DNA of 64,000 bases from Nodularia sp. LEGE 06071 (GCF_015207755.1 NZ_JADEWH010000010.1:148229-212228); one strand, 5' to 3'; shown: positions 8,657 through 17,748, numbered from the stretch's first letter. The notes: generated by a model from the letters alone, not told the origin. A program made the numbers and translations.

Positions 8657-9391
8657 ATGCTGGCATATGTTCTAGCTTTTGTGGTCGGACTGGGTAGTTT
8701 AGCCATTTACATCGCAGCTTTCTTTTTTCCGGAAATCCACCGTAAGAATGATTTTATCTGGAGTGGTGTCGGACTTTTCTATGCCTTAATGTTATGGGTG
8801 TTTGCACCCCGCATTTCTGGAGGGCTATTACTTGGTCATGTGGCTAGCGTGGCGCTTTTGGTTTGGTTTGGCTGGCAAACTCTTTCGTTACGTCGCCAAC
8901 TCACCCCGCAAACACAACAAACCCCAGTACCCAGTCCTGAGACTGTAAAAACTGGTATTCAGGAGCAAATAACTAAGTTGTCCCTCCAGGAACGGCTGGG
9001 TCAGGTGCAAGGGAGTCTGGGTAACATCTTTAGCGGCGCAAAAAACAAGGCACAACAGACGATAACCAAGAAAAAGCCGGAAACTGCCAAAACGGAGGAA
9101 ATCACCGCTGTACCCGCTCAGAAACCTGTTGTTGAGATTATCGATAGAACAACTCCCACATCAGAAGAGGAAAAAGTTGCTCCTACGACAACTGAATCTC
9201 CAACTGAAGATGTCTTGGAAGCAACCCCACCAAATCCCCCGCCTGCGGAAATGGTAGCAGCAGCCCAAGCTGAGGCTGAGACTGAAGAAAAAGCACCGAT
9301 TCCGGCTGAAGAAATTGCACCGGATGCGGCACTTGCTCCCCCAGCAGAAGCGCCAACGGCAGAAATACCACCGCATAATCAAGCTGGTTGA
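8657..9391 (+). CDS. ycf66: Ycf66 family membrane protein
   Basis: A 244-residue protein with three hydrophobic segments in the first 85 residues (about 1-20, 32-50 and 55-75) and the Ycf66 signature (GLGSLAIYIAAFFFPEIHRK, then RISGGLLLGH). The rest is a low-complexity, Pro/Ala/Glu-rich cytoplasmic tail. Ycf66 is conserved in cyanobacteria and some plastids; its role is not established. A strong Shine-Dalgarno AAGGAG lies 10 bases before the ATG (8641-8646), which fixes the start. Confidence 0.85.
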   Translation: MLAYVLAFVVGLGSLAIYIAAFFFPEIHRKNDFIWSGVGLFYALMLWVFAPRISGGLLLGHVASVALLVWFGWQTLSLRRQLTPQTQQTPVPSPETVKTGIQEQITKLSLQERLGQVQGSLGNIFSGAKNKAQQTITKKKPETAKTEEITAVPAQKPVVEIIDRTTPTSEEEKVAPTTTESPTEDVLEATPPNPPPAEMVAAAQAEAETEEKAPIPAEEIAPDAALAPPAEAPTAEIPPHNQAG

Positions 9392-9497
9392 CTTGGATTA
9401 AACCCAGCGTTCTTTAACATGGCGTTGGGTTAAGCCACTGGAGTTGAAACTAGTCTAGAGTTGACTGTAATTGAGTGATACCAAATACCATTAATTT

Positions 9498-10205
9498 TCA
9501 TAATAATTCTAAAGGAATTTGCGAGAAGTTTTTCACATAGATAAAGTTATGAGCTACAGCCGTGGTTTGCCTATTTAACCCACAAACGTTGAAATTAGCA
9601 GCGCTGGCCGCGGCTAACTCTTTTGAAGAGTCAGACAGGAACAAAATTTCCTGCGGGAGGACAAGTAATTCATCTGCGATGGTAAGGTAGGACTGACTCT
9701 CTGTCTTGTTGCCTGTAGTTGTATCGAAGTACATGGAGAATAATGGAGTTAAATCCCCCATTAAAGTGTTTTTAAACAAAAGTTTCTGAGCAGCAACAGA
9801 ACCGGAAGAATAGATAGCTAGTGTTAAACCCGCAGCATACCAATGTTGAAGACATTCAACAGCGTCAGGATACACATGAGCCTTCAGGTCACCACTGTCA
9901 TACCCTTCTTGCCAGATTAAACCTTGCAGGGTTTTTAATGGAGTAATTTTGCGGTCTTCAGTGTGCCAAATCATCAACTGACTCAGGCAGCTTTCTACAT
10001 CAAGATTTGATTGGCCAGTGATTTCTCTGACTTGTTCCAGGATATCCTGAATAATTGGCAATTCTAAGTGATTATGTACCCAATCTAATAAATTTTTTGC
10101 AGAATACGGAAAAAGAACTTCATGTACAAAACTAATATCGGTTGTAGTACCTTCAATGTCGGTCAGAATGATTTTAAGTCGGTTGCCTTGGTAAGTAACT
10201 GTCAT
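9498..10205 (-). CDS. mtnC: Acireductone synthase (enolase-phosphatase E1), methionine salvage
   Basis: A 235-residue HAD-superfamily enzyme. Motif I is IILTDIEGTTTDISFVHEVL (Asp16, Glu18), where the second acidic residue is Glu as in E1 enzymes; later AIYSSGS (motif II) and LFLSDSSKELAAA (motif III) follow. It converts 2,3-diketo-5-methylthiopentyl-1-phosphate to acireductone in two steps in the 5'-methylthioadenosine salvage pathway. The start ATG overlaps the TGA of the upstream mtnB fragment (ATGA), showing that the two once formed a coupled operon. The intact step before it (MtnB) is missing here. Confidence 0.93.
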   Translation of the reverse strand: MTVTYQGNRLKIILTDIEGTTTDISFVHEVLFPYSAKNLLDWVHNHLELPIIQDILEQVREITGQSNLDVESCLSQLMIWHTEDRKITPLKTLQGLIWQEGYDSGDLKAHVYPDAVECLQHWYAAGLTLAIYSSGSVAAQKLLFKNTLMGDLTPLFSMYFDTTTGNKTESQSYLTIADELLVLPQEILFLSDSSKELAAASAANFNVCGLNRQTTAVAHNFIYVKNFSQIPLELL

Positions 10206-10372
10206 AGTTGGGAAATTTTATTGCAGTCAAATTGCCATTGAAAGACTTTGTAGCGAAAAATATATTCCGCTACCTCCAGATAGTTGCTCACACCTTCTAG
10301 TGAAGAAGCCCATACAGTCACTCCGTGGTCGCGAATGAGCAGAACTGGCACCTGCGGCATTGTGGTTTTAAA
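10202..10372 (-). pseudogene. mtnB: mtnB C-terminal fragment (methylthioribulose-1-phosphate dehydratase)
   Basis: Reading in the frame that ends at TGA 10204-10202 gives FKTTMPQVPVLLIRDHGVTV followed by WASSLEGVSNYLEVAEYIF. This matches the C-terminal part of class II aldolase-type MtnB, with its conserved metal His (IRDHG). Only about 55 residues are left. Upstream the frame meets a stop next to a HIP1-containing repeat (10373-10422), behind which lies a toxin-antitoxin operon. The 5' two thirds of the gene are not found elsewhere in the window. Confidence 0.75.
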
Positions 10373-10422
10373 GCGATCGCATTATCTAGGATAATTTTAG
10401 ATCAATGAGGTCAGGCGATCGC
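10373..10422. repeat. Direct repeat copy A flanking the toxin-antitoxin operon
   Basis: A 50-base unit starting GCGATCGC, with a core ATCTAGGATAATTTTAG and then TCAATGA, repeated with a few changes at 11181-11230 in the same orientation. The two copies bracket the DUF5615/DUF433 pair. Confidence 0.7.
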
Positions 10423-10435
10423 ATTACTTCATTTT

Positions 10436-10798
10436 TTAAAACAGAGGCAAAAACTCTATGCGGTCTTGATACTCGTGATCAAGTGAACCTTCTGCTATCA
10501 AAAGTAACTGTTCTAGATTTTCACCAACGCTTAATTTTGGACTTAGAATGAATATTCCTGGCACATGATGCTTTTGAGCTATATGATCTGCCAAGTGAAC
10601 TGGCATAGATTTGCGGTTGTTAGTGACTAGTACAAAATCATGTTCTTCACACCAAAGCAAAATTTCAGGGTCTAATGTTCCCTTTTGTGGAGTAGTCAAA
10701 TCTCCAACCGCCATGACAAACAAATCAGGCTGGAAGCGGCGTAGTTGAATTGTGTAAATCGGATCAACGTTCTCATCTATGAGATACTTAAGCGCCAT
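10436..10798 (-). CDS. DUF5615 PIN-like toxin
   Basis: A 120-residue PIN-like protein of the DUF5615 type. It has LKYLIDENVDP at the N-terminus (acidic DEN), the central EEHDFVLVTNNRKSMP and a GIFILSP strand. Such proteins are predicted nuclease toxins paired with DUF433 antitoxins in cyanobacteria. Its start overlaps the end of the DUF433 gene by 11 bases, the usual antitoxin-first arrangement. The target RNA is unknown. Confidence 0.85.
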   Translation of the reverse strand: MALKYLIDENVDPIYTIQLRRFQPDLFVMAVGDLTTPQKGTLDPEILLWCEEHDFVLVTNNRKSMPVHLADHIAQKHHVPGIFILSPKLSVGENLEQLLLIAEGSLDHEYQDRIEFLPLF

Positions 10799-11123
10799 GA
10801 GATGGAATCGCCATTTTTTCAGCTTTTAATTTACGTAGTCTTTCTGCAACTGGGTTGGGGTTGCGGCGTTGTTCTTCTCTCATGCGATCGCCCCACTCTA
10901 GCCAATCTTTCATATAAGCATCTACGGCTTGCTGATTGTGTAAGTAGTAAAGAATAGTTGCATACACTTGTTCTAAAGTCAATGAGATGTAAGTTTTGGC
11001 AATCTCTTCTGGAGTTTTAGCACGGAAGAGGTAGTCAAACAAAATGGTTTCAATTCCTACTCGTGTACCCTGAAGCCGAATATCATCAGGCGCTAGAAAG
11101 TTAAAGTAGTCTTCAAGTTGCAT
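10788..11123 (-). CDS. DUF433 family antitoxin
   Basis: A 111-residue protein with the DUF433 helix-turn-helix core: IRLQGTRVGIETILFDYLFR, then TPEEIAKTYISLTLEQVYAT and ILYYLHNQQAVDAYM. A charged C-terminal extension, probably the toxin-binding arm, ends in AIPSHGA and overlaps the toxin start. It likely represses its own promoter upstream of 11123 and neutralises the DUF5615 toxin. The operon sits between direct repeats and next to broken genes, which fits mobile behaviour. Confidence 0.85.
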   Translation of the reverse strand: MQLEDYFNFLAPDDIRLQGTRVGIETILFDYLFRAKTPEEIAKTYISLTLEQVYATILYYLHNQQAVDAYMKDWLEWGDRMREEQRRNPNPVAERLRKLKAEKMAIPSHGA

Positions 11124-11180
11124 AGTTAGCTGACGCTAATAATATATGTATTCCTTGATCGTAGCATTCAGTAAATTTGA

Positions 11181-11230
11181 GCGATCGCGCATCATCTAGG
11201 ATAATTTTAGCTCAATGAAGGTAGGCGATA
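11181..11230. repeat. Direct repeat copy B flanking the toxin-antitoxin operon
   Basis: The partner of the repeat at 10373-10422. It shares the HIP1 start and the ATCTAGGATAATTTTAG core, in the same orientation, and lies 58 bases upstream of the DUF433 start. Confidence 0.7.
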
Positions 11231-11267
11231 AGCCTGATGGCATAGCTAACGCTTACCGCCTCAAATT

Positions 11268-11375
11268 TTAGATAAATAATGCTGGAGAAACATGAAAAAA
11301 TTCTCCCAAGGCTTTTGCTTGAGCTTTACTAATTTCTTTCAAAACGGTGTATAATTTATCCAAATTCTTTATAGT
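11268..11375 (-). pseudogene. Remnant of a HigA/XRE-type antitoxin gene
   Basis: The minus-strand frame ending at TAA 11268 reads LYTVLKEISKAQAKALGEFF and then HVSPALFI. The end resembles HigA-type XRE antitoxins, which close with a '(H/R)VSPA(L/V)FI' motif. Only about 34 residues remain and there is no start. It lies between the DUF433 operon and the AIPR gene. Confidence 0.5.
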
Positions 11376-11385
11376 TTGACTGTTT

Positions 11386-13089
11386 ATGGACAGAATTACA
11401 TCTGGATTACTACAGGCTTTTAGAAAACAACAAGATTTACCAGACGACTTACCAGACTCAGAGGTATTTGAAAATTTTGTTAATTATTATGTAATTTTCA
11501 AAGAACACAATTATCAATTTGACTTTGAAGATATCCACGTCGGAGGTGGTGGAGATAACGCATTAGATGGAATCGGAATAATTGTTAATGGTAGCTTAAT
11601 TAATTCACAAGAAGAAATTGAGGAATTGGCAGAAAAAAATAAGTATTTAGATGTGGAATTTATATTAATACAATCTAAAACAAGTAGTAATTTTGTTACT
11701 GGTGACATTGCAAAATTTATAATAGGTTGCACAGAATTTTTTGATGAAAATTCTCGATTTCCAGCCAATAATCAAATAAAAGATAAACGGCAATTAATGG
11801 AATTTATATATGCAAAAAGTAGTTTATTTAAAAATAGAAAGCCTTTGTGCAAATTATATTATGTCACGACTGGAAAATGGTTTGATGATCCATATCTAAC
11901 AGCAACAATTGATAGTTTGAAGAAAAGTCTGGATAATATGGATATTTTTGAGAGACTTACATTTAATCCCATTGACGCTAACGGAATTCAAAATTTATAT
12001 AGATTAGCCAATAATAAAATATCAAGAGAGATTAAGTTAGAGAAGCGTGTTACAATCCATAAAATACCAGATGTAAACCAAGCCTATATCGCCATTGTAC
12101 CAGCAAAAGACTATTTGAAATTGATTACTGATGATGATGATAATATAATGAGGGGATTATTTTATGATAACGTGAGAGGTTTTCAAGGTGAAAATGACGT
12201 AAATCAAGAAATAGAAGCAACTATTAAATCTGAAGAAAGTCAGTTTTTTGTATTGTATAACAATGGTATAACTATTGTAGCCGAGTATATTAATCCTGTG
12301 GGAGATTCTATTACTATTAGAGATTATCAAATTGTTAATGGATGTCAAACCAGTTATATATTGTATAATAGTAGGGAGTCAATCAAAGATTCATTATACA
12401 TACCAATTAAGATAATTGCCTTAGACCGCGATAGTAAATTAAAAAATAATATTATTAAAGCTAACAATCGACAAACACCTGTAAAACTTGAAGAACTAGA
12501 AGCTTTAACTGATTTTCAAAAAAATTTAGAGGAATACTATAATTCTATAATAGAATCAAAAAGACTTTATTATGAGAGAAGACCTCGACAATTTAATGGT
12601 CTAGATGATGTTGAAAAAATACGAATAGTGGATATCCGCTCTCAAATGAGATGTTTTGCTTCGATGTTTTTAGACCAAGCGCATAATGCGGGAAGATACC
12701 ATACAAAACTTGTAAAAGAAACAAAAGGGAAAATATTTTTACATTCTCATTCTGAGAATCCAATAGGTTATTATGTTAGCGCTTATGCTAAGTTTTGTTT
12801 AGATGCGCTTTTCAGAAAAAAGCAAATAGATTTTAAATATAAGCCTTTTAAATATTATATGCTTGATATTCTCAGAATGCAGGTTGCGGGTAAAACAAAA
12901 CCACTTATGACATCCAATGAGTTCATTAGATATTGTAAGAAAATAGAACAAGCATTATGGGATGAAACCAAGTGTAAAGAAGTTTTGTTAAACACAACTA
13001 CTATTATTGATAAAGCTGTAAATGGGAATTATGAGAGAGATGAAGCAAAAACCATTACATTTTTAAATAATATTAAATCCTTGATTTAG
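11386..13089 (+). CDS. AIPR family (abortive infection phage resistance) protein
   Basis: A 567-residue protein. The N-terminal third has a restriction-like pattern: GGGGDNALDGIGIIVNG, then VEFILIQSKTSSNF, where Asp and the Q-x-K position fit a PD-(D/E)xK or Mrr-like fold. The middle shows the AIPR signature FVLYNNGITIVAEY, IRDYQIVNGCQTSYILY and IIKANNRQTPVK. AIPR (PF10592) members include phage-abortive proteins and stand-alone nuclease-like genes of defence islands. The DNA is markedly AT-rich compared with the neighbouring ileS, consistent with transfer. No obvious methylase or partner sits beside it, apart from the upstream toxin-antitoxin genes. Confidence 0.85.
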   Translation: MDRITSGLLQAFRKQQDLPDDLPDSEVFENFVNYYVIFKEHNYQFDFEDIHVGGGGDNALDGIGIIVNGSLINSQEEIEELAEKNKYLDVEFILIQSKTSSNFVTGDIAKFIIGCTEFFDENSRFPANNQIKDKRQLMEFIYAKSSLFKNRKPLCKLYYVTTGKWFDDPYLTATIDSLKKSLDNMDIFERLTFNPIDANGIQNLYRLANNKISREIKLEKRVTIHKIPDVNQAYIAIVPAKDYLKLITDDDDNIMRGLFYDNVRGFQGENDVNQEIEATIKSEESQFFVLYNNGITIVAEYINPVGDSITIRDYQIVNGCQTSYILYNSRESIKDSLYIPIKIIALDRDSKLKNNIIKANNRQTPVKLEELEALTDFQKNLEEYYNSIIESKRLYYERRPRQFNGLDDVEKIRIVDIRSQMRCFASMFLDQAHNAGRYHTKLVKETKGKIFLHSHSENPIGYYVSAYAKFCLDALFRKKQIDFKYKPFKYYMLDILRMQVAGKTKPLMTSNEFIRYCKKIEQALWDETKCKEVLLNTTTIIDKAVNGNYERDEAKTITFLNNIKSLI

Positions 13090-13190
13090 ATTATCTAATA
13101 CACTGAGAAAGCAAACAATTAATATTCGCAATCGTTTATCCCACTATATATTCATGCCCATCTCTTATAATTGATCGGATAACCTGCACA

Positions 13191-13196
13191 TATAAT
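13191..13196 (+). promoter_or_regulatory. Possible -10 box of ileS
   Basis: A perfect TATAAT 15 bases ahead of the GTG start codon of ileS, in a short spacer. The -35 match is poor (TTGATC at 13171-13176, only 14 bases away), so the call is weak. Confidence 0.3.
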
Positions 13197-13211
13197 CTTA
13201 GGCATGAGACT

Positions 13212-16088
13212 GTGACAGAACCTGGAAGCTACAAAGATACGGTAAACTTACCCAAGACTAAATTCGATATGCGGGCTAACGCTATCAAGCGGGAACCCGA
13301 AATCCAAAAATTCTGGGCGGAAAATAACATTTACGATCGCCTTTCCCAAGAAAACCCCGGCGAATTATTTATACTCCATGATGGGCCTCCCTACGCCAAC
13401 GGCTCGTTGCATATTGGTCATGCCTTAAATAAAATTCTCAAAGATATTATTAACCGCTACCAATTACTACAAGGGCGTAAAGTTAGATACGTGGCCGGGT
13501 GGGATTGTCACGGATTACCCATTGAGTTGAAAGTTCTGCAAAATATGAAATCAGCAGAACGGCAAAATTTAACTCCTTTAAAATTGCGGCAAAAAGCCAA
13601 AGAATTTGCTCTAGCTACCGTAGATGACCAACGGGAATGTTTTAAACGCTATGGTGTTTGGGGTGATTGGGATCATCCTTATCTGACTCTGAAGCCGGAA
13701 TATGAAGCGGCACAAATCGGTGTGTTCGGTCAGATGGTGTTAAAAGGATACATCTATCGCGGTTTAAAGCCGGTTCACTGGAGTCCTAGTTCTAAAACTG
13801 CTTTGGCTGAGGCGGAATTGGAATATCCAGAGGGTCACACTTCGAGAAGTATCTATGCGGCTTTTCCTGTTACAGGGCTGTCTGAGGCTGCTAAACCTGT
13901 GTTGGGTGAATTTTTGCCGGATTTGGGTGTCGCTATCTGGACGACTACTCCTTGGACGATTCCGGGGAATTTGGCTGTGGCGGTGAATGGTGATTTGAAT
14001 TATTCTGTGGTGGAGGTGTCACGCAGAGACGCAGAGGCGCAGAGTCAGTTTTTGATTGTGGCTACTGATTTGGTGGAAAGGTTGTCTGCTATTTTGGATG
14101 CTGAGTTGGCGGTGAGGGCTACGTTTAAGGGGCAGGTTTTAGAACATTCTACTTATCGTCATCCTTTGTTTGACCGGGAGAGTCCGGTTGTGGTGGGTGG
14201 TGATTACATCACTACTGAGTCGGGTACTGGGTTGGTACATACTGCCCCTGGTCACGGTCAAGAAGATTACATTGTTGGTCAGCGTTATGGTTTGCCGATT
14301 CTTGCGCCTGTGGATGACAATGGTGATTTTACTCAGGAGGCGGGTGAGTTTGCTGGGTTGAATGTTTTGGGTGATGGAAATCAGGCGGTAATTGATGCTT
14401 TGACGGCGGCTGGTTCTTTGTTGAAGGAGGAAGCTTACGCCCACAAATATCCTTATGATTGGCGGACGAAGAAGCCGACGATTTTTCGGGCGACTGAACA
14501 ATGGTTTGCTTCGGTGGCTGGATTTAGGGATGAGGCTTTAAAGGCGATCGCTACTGTAAAATGGATTCCAGCCCAAGGTGAAAATCGCATCAGGCCAATG
14601 GTGGCGGAACGTTCTGATTGGTGTATCTCGCGTCAGCGTTCTTGGGGTGTACCCATTCCGGTTTTCTACGATGAAGCCACCGGGGAACCATTACTGAATG
14701 AGGAAACTATCAACTACGTCCAAGCAATTATCGCTGAAAAAGGTTCTGATGCTTGGTGGGAAATGTCGGTAGAGGAGTTATTACCAGAGTCTTACCGCAA
14801 TAATGGCAAGTCTTACCGCAAAGGTACAGACACAATGGATGTCTGGTTTGATTCTGGTTCATCTTGGGCGGCTGTAGCGAAACAGCGTCCAGAGTTACGC
14901 TATCCGGCTGATATGTATTTGGAAGGTTCCGACCAACATCGGGGTTGGTTCCAGTCCAGCTTGCTCACCAGTGTAGCGGTAAATGGCATTGCACCTTACA
15001 AAACTGTCTTAACTCACGGCTTTGTTTTAGATGAACAAGGGCGAAAAATGAGTAAGTCTGTGGGGAATGTGGTTGACCCGCAAATTGTGATTAATGGCGG
15101 GAAAGACCAGAAAAAAGAACCGGCTTATGGTGCTGATATCCTGCGTTTGTGGGCTTCGTCGGTAGATTATTCTTCTGATGTGCGTCTGGGTGGTACCATC
15201 ATCAAGCAAATGAATGATGTTAGAGGCAAGATTCGCAATACAGCGCGGTTCTTGTTGGGTAGCTTGGATGATTTTGACCCGGTAAAGGATGCAGTACCTT
15301 TGTCAGATTTGCCCGAACTTGACCGCTATATGCTACACCGCATCACTGAAGTGTTTGAGGAAGTTACAGCAGCTTTTGAAAGTTTCCAATTCTTCCGCTT
15401 TTTCCAAACTGTGCTGAATTTCTGCGTGGTGGATTTATCCAACTTCTATTTAGATGTTGCCAAGGATAGATTGTACATCAGTTCCCCGAATGCTTTCCGC
15501 CGCCGTAGTTGTCAAACGGTTTTGCAAATTGCTTTGGAGAATTTAGCACGTGCGATCGCACCTGTTTTGTGTCACACTGCTGAAGATATCTGGCAATTTA
15601 TCCCTTACCAAACACCATGCAAATCAGTATTTGAAGCTGGTTGGGTGCAAGTAGATGAAAAATGGCGGAATCCTGAATTGGCAGAATTTTGGCAACAAAT
15701 CCGCAAAGTTCGCGATGATGTGAATAAGGTTTTAGAACAAGCCAGGGGAGAAAAAATGATTGGTTCTTCCCTAGAAGCAAAAATCTTGCTATATGTCAAG
15801 GATGAGCAATTGCGTTCTGCGGTGAAAGCCCGAAATCCTGAAATTGGTAATGGTATCGATGAACTGCGGTATCTGTTTATCACCTCCCAAGTGGAAGTTT
15901 TAGATTCTCCGGAAGCTTTGCAAGGTTTGAAATATAACTTCCAGTCTGATAGCTGGGGAATTGGTGTAATAGATGCAGAGGGGAAAAAGTGCGATCGCTG
16001 TTGGAATTACTCCACCCATGTGGGAGAATCAGCAGAGCATCCCTTGCTGTGTGAAAGGTGCGTTCCAGCCTTAGCGGGAGAATTTTAA
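13212..16088 (+). CDS. ileS: Isoleucyl-tRNA synthetase
   Basis: A 958-residue class I synthetase that charges tRNA-Ile. HIGH occurs as HIGH at 67-70 (DGPPYANGSLHIGH), KMSKS at about 611-615 (GRKMSKSVGN), and a C-terminal zinc knuckle CDRCWNYS...LCERC closes the protein, as in bacterial type 1 IleRS. The CP1 editing domain lies between about 200 and 400. The start is GTG. At about residues 269-278, inside the editing domain, the sequence SRRDAEAQSQ is encoded by a copy of the dispersed repeat ACGCAGAGACGCAGAGGCGC (about 14020-14045), apparently inserted in frame. This is a housekeeping gene, presumably functional. Confidence 0.97.
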   Translation: MTEPGSYKDTVNLPKTKFDMRANAIKREPEIQKFWAENNIYDRLSQENPGELFILHDGPPYANGSLHIGHALNKILKDIINRYQLLQGRKVRYVAGWDCHGLPIELKVLQNMKSAERQNLTPLKLRQKAKEFALATVDDQRECFKRYGVWGDWDHPYLTLKPEYEAAQIGVFGQMVLKGYIYRGLKPVHWSPSSKTALAEAELEYPEGHTSRSIYAAFPVTGLSEAAKPVLGEFLPDLGVAIWTTTPWTIPGNLAVAVNGDLNYSVVEVSRRDAEAQSQFLIVATDLVERLSAILDAELAVRATFKGQVLEHSTYRHPLFDRESPVVVGGDYITTESGTGLVHTAPGHGQEDYIVGQRYGLPILAPVDDNGDFTQEAGEFAGLNVLGDGNQAVIDALTAAGSLLKEEAYAHKYPYDWRTKKPTIFRATEQWFASVAGFRDEALKAIATVKWIPAQGENRIRPMVAERSDWCISRQRSWGVPIPVFYDEATGEPLLNEETINYVQAIIAEKGSDAWWEMSVEELLPESYRNNGKSYRKGTDTMDVWFDSGSSWAAVAKQRPELRYPADMYLEGSDQHRGWFQSSLLTSVAVNGIAPYKTVLTHGFVLDEQGRKMSKSVGNVVDPQIVINGGKDQKKEPAYGADILRLWASSVDYSSDVRLGGTIIKQMNDVRGKIRNTARFLLGSLDDFDPVKDAVPLSDLPELDRYMLHRITEVFEEVTAAFESFQFFRFFQTVLNFCVVDLSNFYLDVAKDRLYISSPNAFRRRSCQTVLQIALENLARAIAPVLCHTAEDIWQFIPYQTPCKSVFEAGWVQVDEKWRNPELAEFWQQIRKVRDDVNKVLEQARGEKMIGSSLEAKILLYVKDEQLRSAVKARNPEIGNGIDELRYLFITSQVEVLDSPEALQGLKYNFQSDSWGIGVIDAEGKKCDRCWNYSTHVGESAEHPLLCERCVPALAGEF

Positions 16089-16094
16089 TAAAAT

Positions 16095-16210
16095 ACAGAA
16101 CCTCACCCCCAGCCCCTCTCCTTACTAAGGATACGGGAGAATATCAAGTCGGGTTTAATACTTCTTACTCCCCTCCTCGCTTGCGGGGAGGGGTTGGGGG
16201 TGGGGTCTTA
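16095..16210. repeat. Palindromic dispersed repeats (CCTCACCCCC type) after ileS
   Basis: Two related units: CCTCACCCCCAGCCCCTCTCC with an imperfect partner, and CTCCTCGCTTGCGGGGAGGGG leading into GGTTGGGGGTGGGG. Relatives occur at 35550-35585, 40490-40690 (split by a MITE), 48950-49020 and 59618-59816 (also split by a MITE). Confidence 0.6.
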
Positions 16211-16312
16211 TGATTGTAGTAATTGTAACTAATTAACCAGACTTGATTTCAAATTCGCCCAGGACATTAGAACATAAACTGATCATAAAAGTTAGACACC
16301 CAAAAGCTTTTA

Positions 16313-16347
16313 CCCCACTCCCCACTCCCCACTCCCCACTCCCCATT
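16313..16347. repeat. Heptamer tandem repeat (CCCCACT)n
   Basis: About five copies of a 7-base unit just downstream of the ParA gene; a short tandemly repeated sequence of the type common in heterocystous cyanobacteria. Confidence 0.85.
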
Positions 16348-16350
16348 ACC

Positions 16351-17235
16351 CTACAACTTCTGCAACAACTCCTGAGTCAACTGAGAAAATGCTTTAGAAC
16401 CAGATGATTGGGGTGCAGTTAAAACAACCGGCATAAAACTATCAACAGCCTTAGCCACATTCATATCAACAGGTATTTGTGATTTACAGATTTTATCTAC
16501 ACCAAAATCTTCCACAACCCGGTGCATAACTTGTCTGTAATATCTGCCATTAAGCAGATTAGAACTAGCCATACTAAAGACAATTCCCAGCATTTTGATA
16601 TCTATCTTCGCTTCATGTTCGTGACTGTCTTTTAATTGAGCGATGCGTCTTTCTAATAGCTGAATACCCACCACAGACAAAGGTTCTGGTTTAGCAGGAA
16701 GAATGTAGAAATCGCTAGCAGCCAAAGCACTACGAGTCAATAAATTATAACCAGGCGCACAATCTAGCAGGATGAAATCATACTCCTCGCGCACTGGTTT
16801 TAAAATATTATTAATCAAGACTCTTTCAAAGCGATTCCAAACAGCTTCAAAGTCCTGTTCACCCAAAGCAGTTGCTTGTTGGTGCAGCATTTCTGACACC
16901 AGAAATTCGTCATATAAGTCAATATCTCCGGGTAATAAATCTAATCCAGTCAGATTACAAACCTCAGATTGAATAATATCTTGAATTGTCAGTGTTGCTT
17001 CTGGTTCGGGATTGATAACTTGGTCTATCAAATATCGAAATGTCTTGCGTTGTTTGCGACGCTTAGCAAAATCTAACGGCGACATTAAACTAAGTGTGGC
17101 GCTGATTTGGCTATCTAAATCTAGGACAAGCACGCGCTTACCATGATTTTTGGCTAAACAAGTAGCGATGTTGACGGTGAGGGTGGTTTTACCAACGCCG
17201 CCTTTCATATTTGCAGTAGCAATTACATATCCCAT
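16351..17235 (-). CDS. ParA family ATPase (stand-alone)
   Basis: A 294-residue deviant-Walker ATPase. The P-loop ANMKGGVGKTTLTVNIA with the signature Lys lies at residues 8-24, VLVLDLDSQ is the Walker A' region, and FILLDCAPGYNLLTRSAL is Walker B. ParA proteins segregate DNA or position protein cargo by dynamic binding to the nucleoid. No ParB lies directly beside it on this strand; the nearest is the divergent operon at 17749-19691, whose first gene has its own ParA domain. It may position a different cargo. A heptamer array follows its stop codon. Confidence 0.9.
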   Translation of the reverse strand: MGYVIATANMKGGVGKTTLTVNIATCLAKNHGKRVLVLDLDSQISATLSLMSPLDFAKRRKQRKTFRYLIDQVINPEPEATLTIQDIIQSEVCNLTGLDLLPGDIDLYDEFLVSEMLHQQATALGEQDFEAVWNRFERVLINNILKPVREEYDFILLDCAPGYNLLTRSALAASDFYILPAKPEPLSVVGIQLLERRIAQLKDSHEHEAKIDIKMLGIVFSMASSNLLNGRYYRQVMHRVVEDFGVDKICKSQIPVDMNVAKAVDSFMPVVLTAPQSSGSKAFSQLTQELLQKL

Positions 17236-17748
17236 TGGTTAAGTCCTTTGTTGACGCATTCCCATAACTAGGTAGCGTATACTCCTAATGAATAATTAAA
17301 ACTTCTCTTAAATTTAATATTTTCCGCAACCTTAAAGGTTAAGTTTGTCTCCATTGAGGCAGTTAGATTATAGCAGTGAGGGTTCAGATATAAAATACTG
17401 GGAGAGAAAAATCCTCAAAACCGGGTTTTAGATTTGTTGACAGTAATTTTCCCTCTTTTTTAGCTAACGCAGAGACGCAGTTAGCTGTTCGGCAAAGCCG
17501 TTCTCGCAGAGTAAGCTTTCCCGCAGGGTGGCGCGGAGAGTATGAGTGAAATCTATACAAACATATGTAAATATGAATTTAATTTGCCAGAACTATAATA
17601 TATTCATTTTTTGTAAAAAGACTAAACATAGTTTTATTTATATACATATCATTGAGTGATCTTTATCACACAGAGAACTCAGCTTGTGTCATAATTTAGG
17701 GTGTATACGGTTTTTGCCAATGTAGCAATTTTATTGAGGTAAACTATA
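17236..17748. other. Intergenic region between the two divergent ParA-encoding genes
   Basis: 513 bases. Positions 17461-17545 hold a mosaic of small dispersed repeats (ACGCAGAGACGCAG, GTTCGGCAAAGCCGTTC, CCCGCAGGGTGGCGCGGAG). The rest is AT-rich and should carry both promoters. No RNA gene is recognised. Confidence 0.5.
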
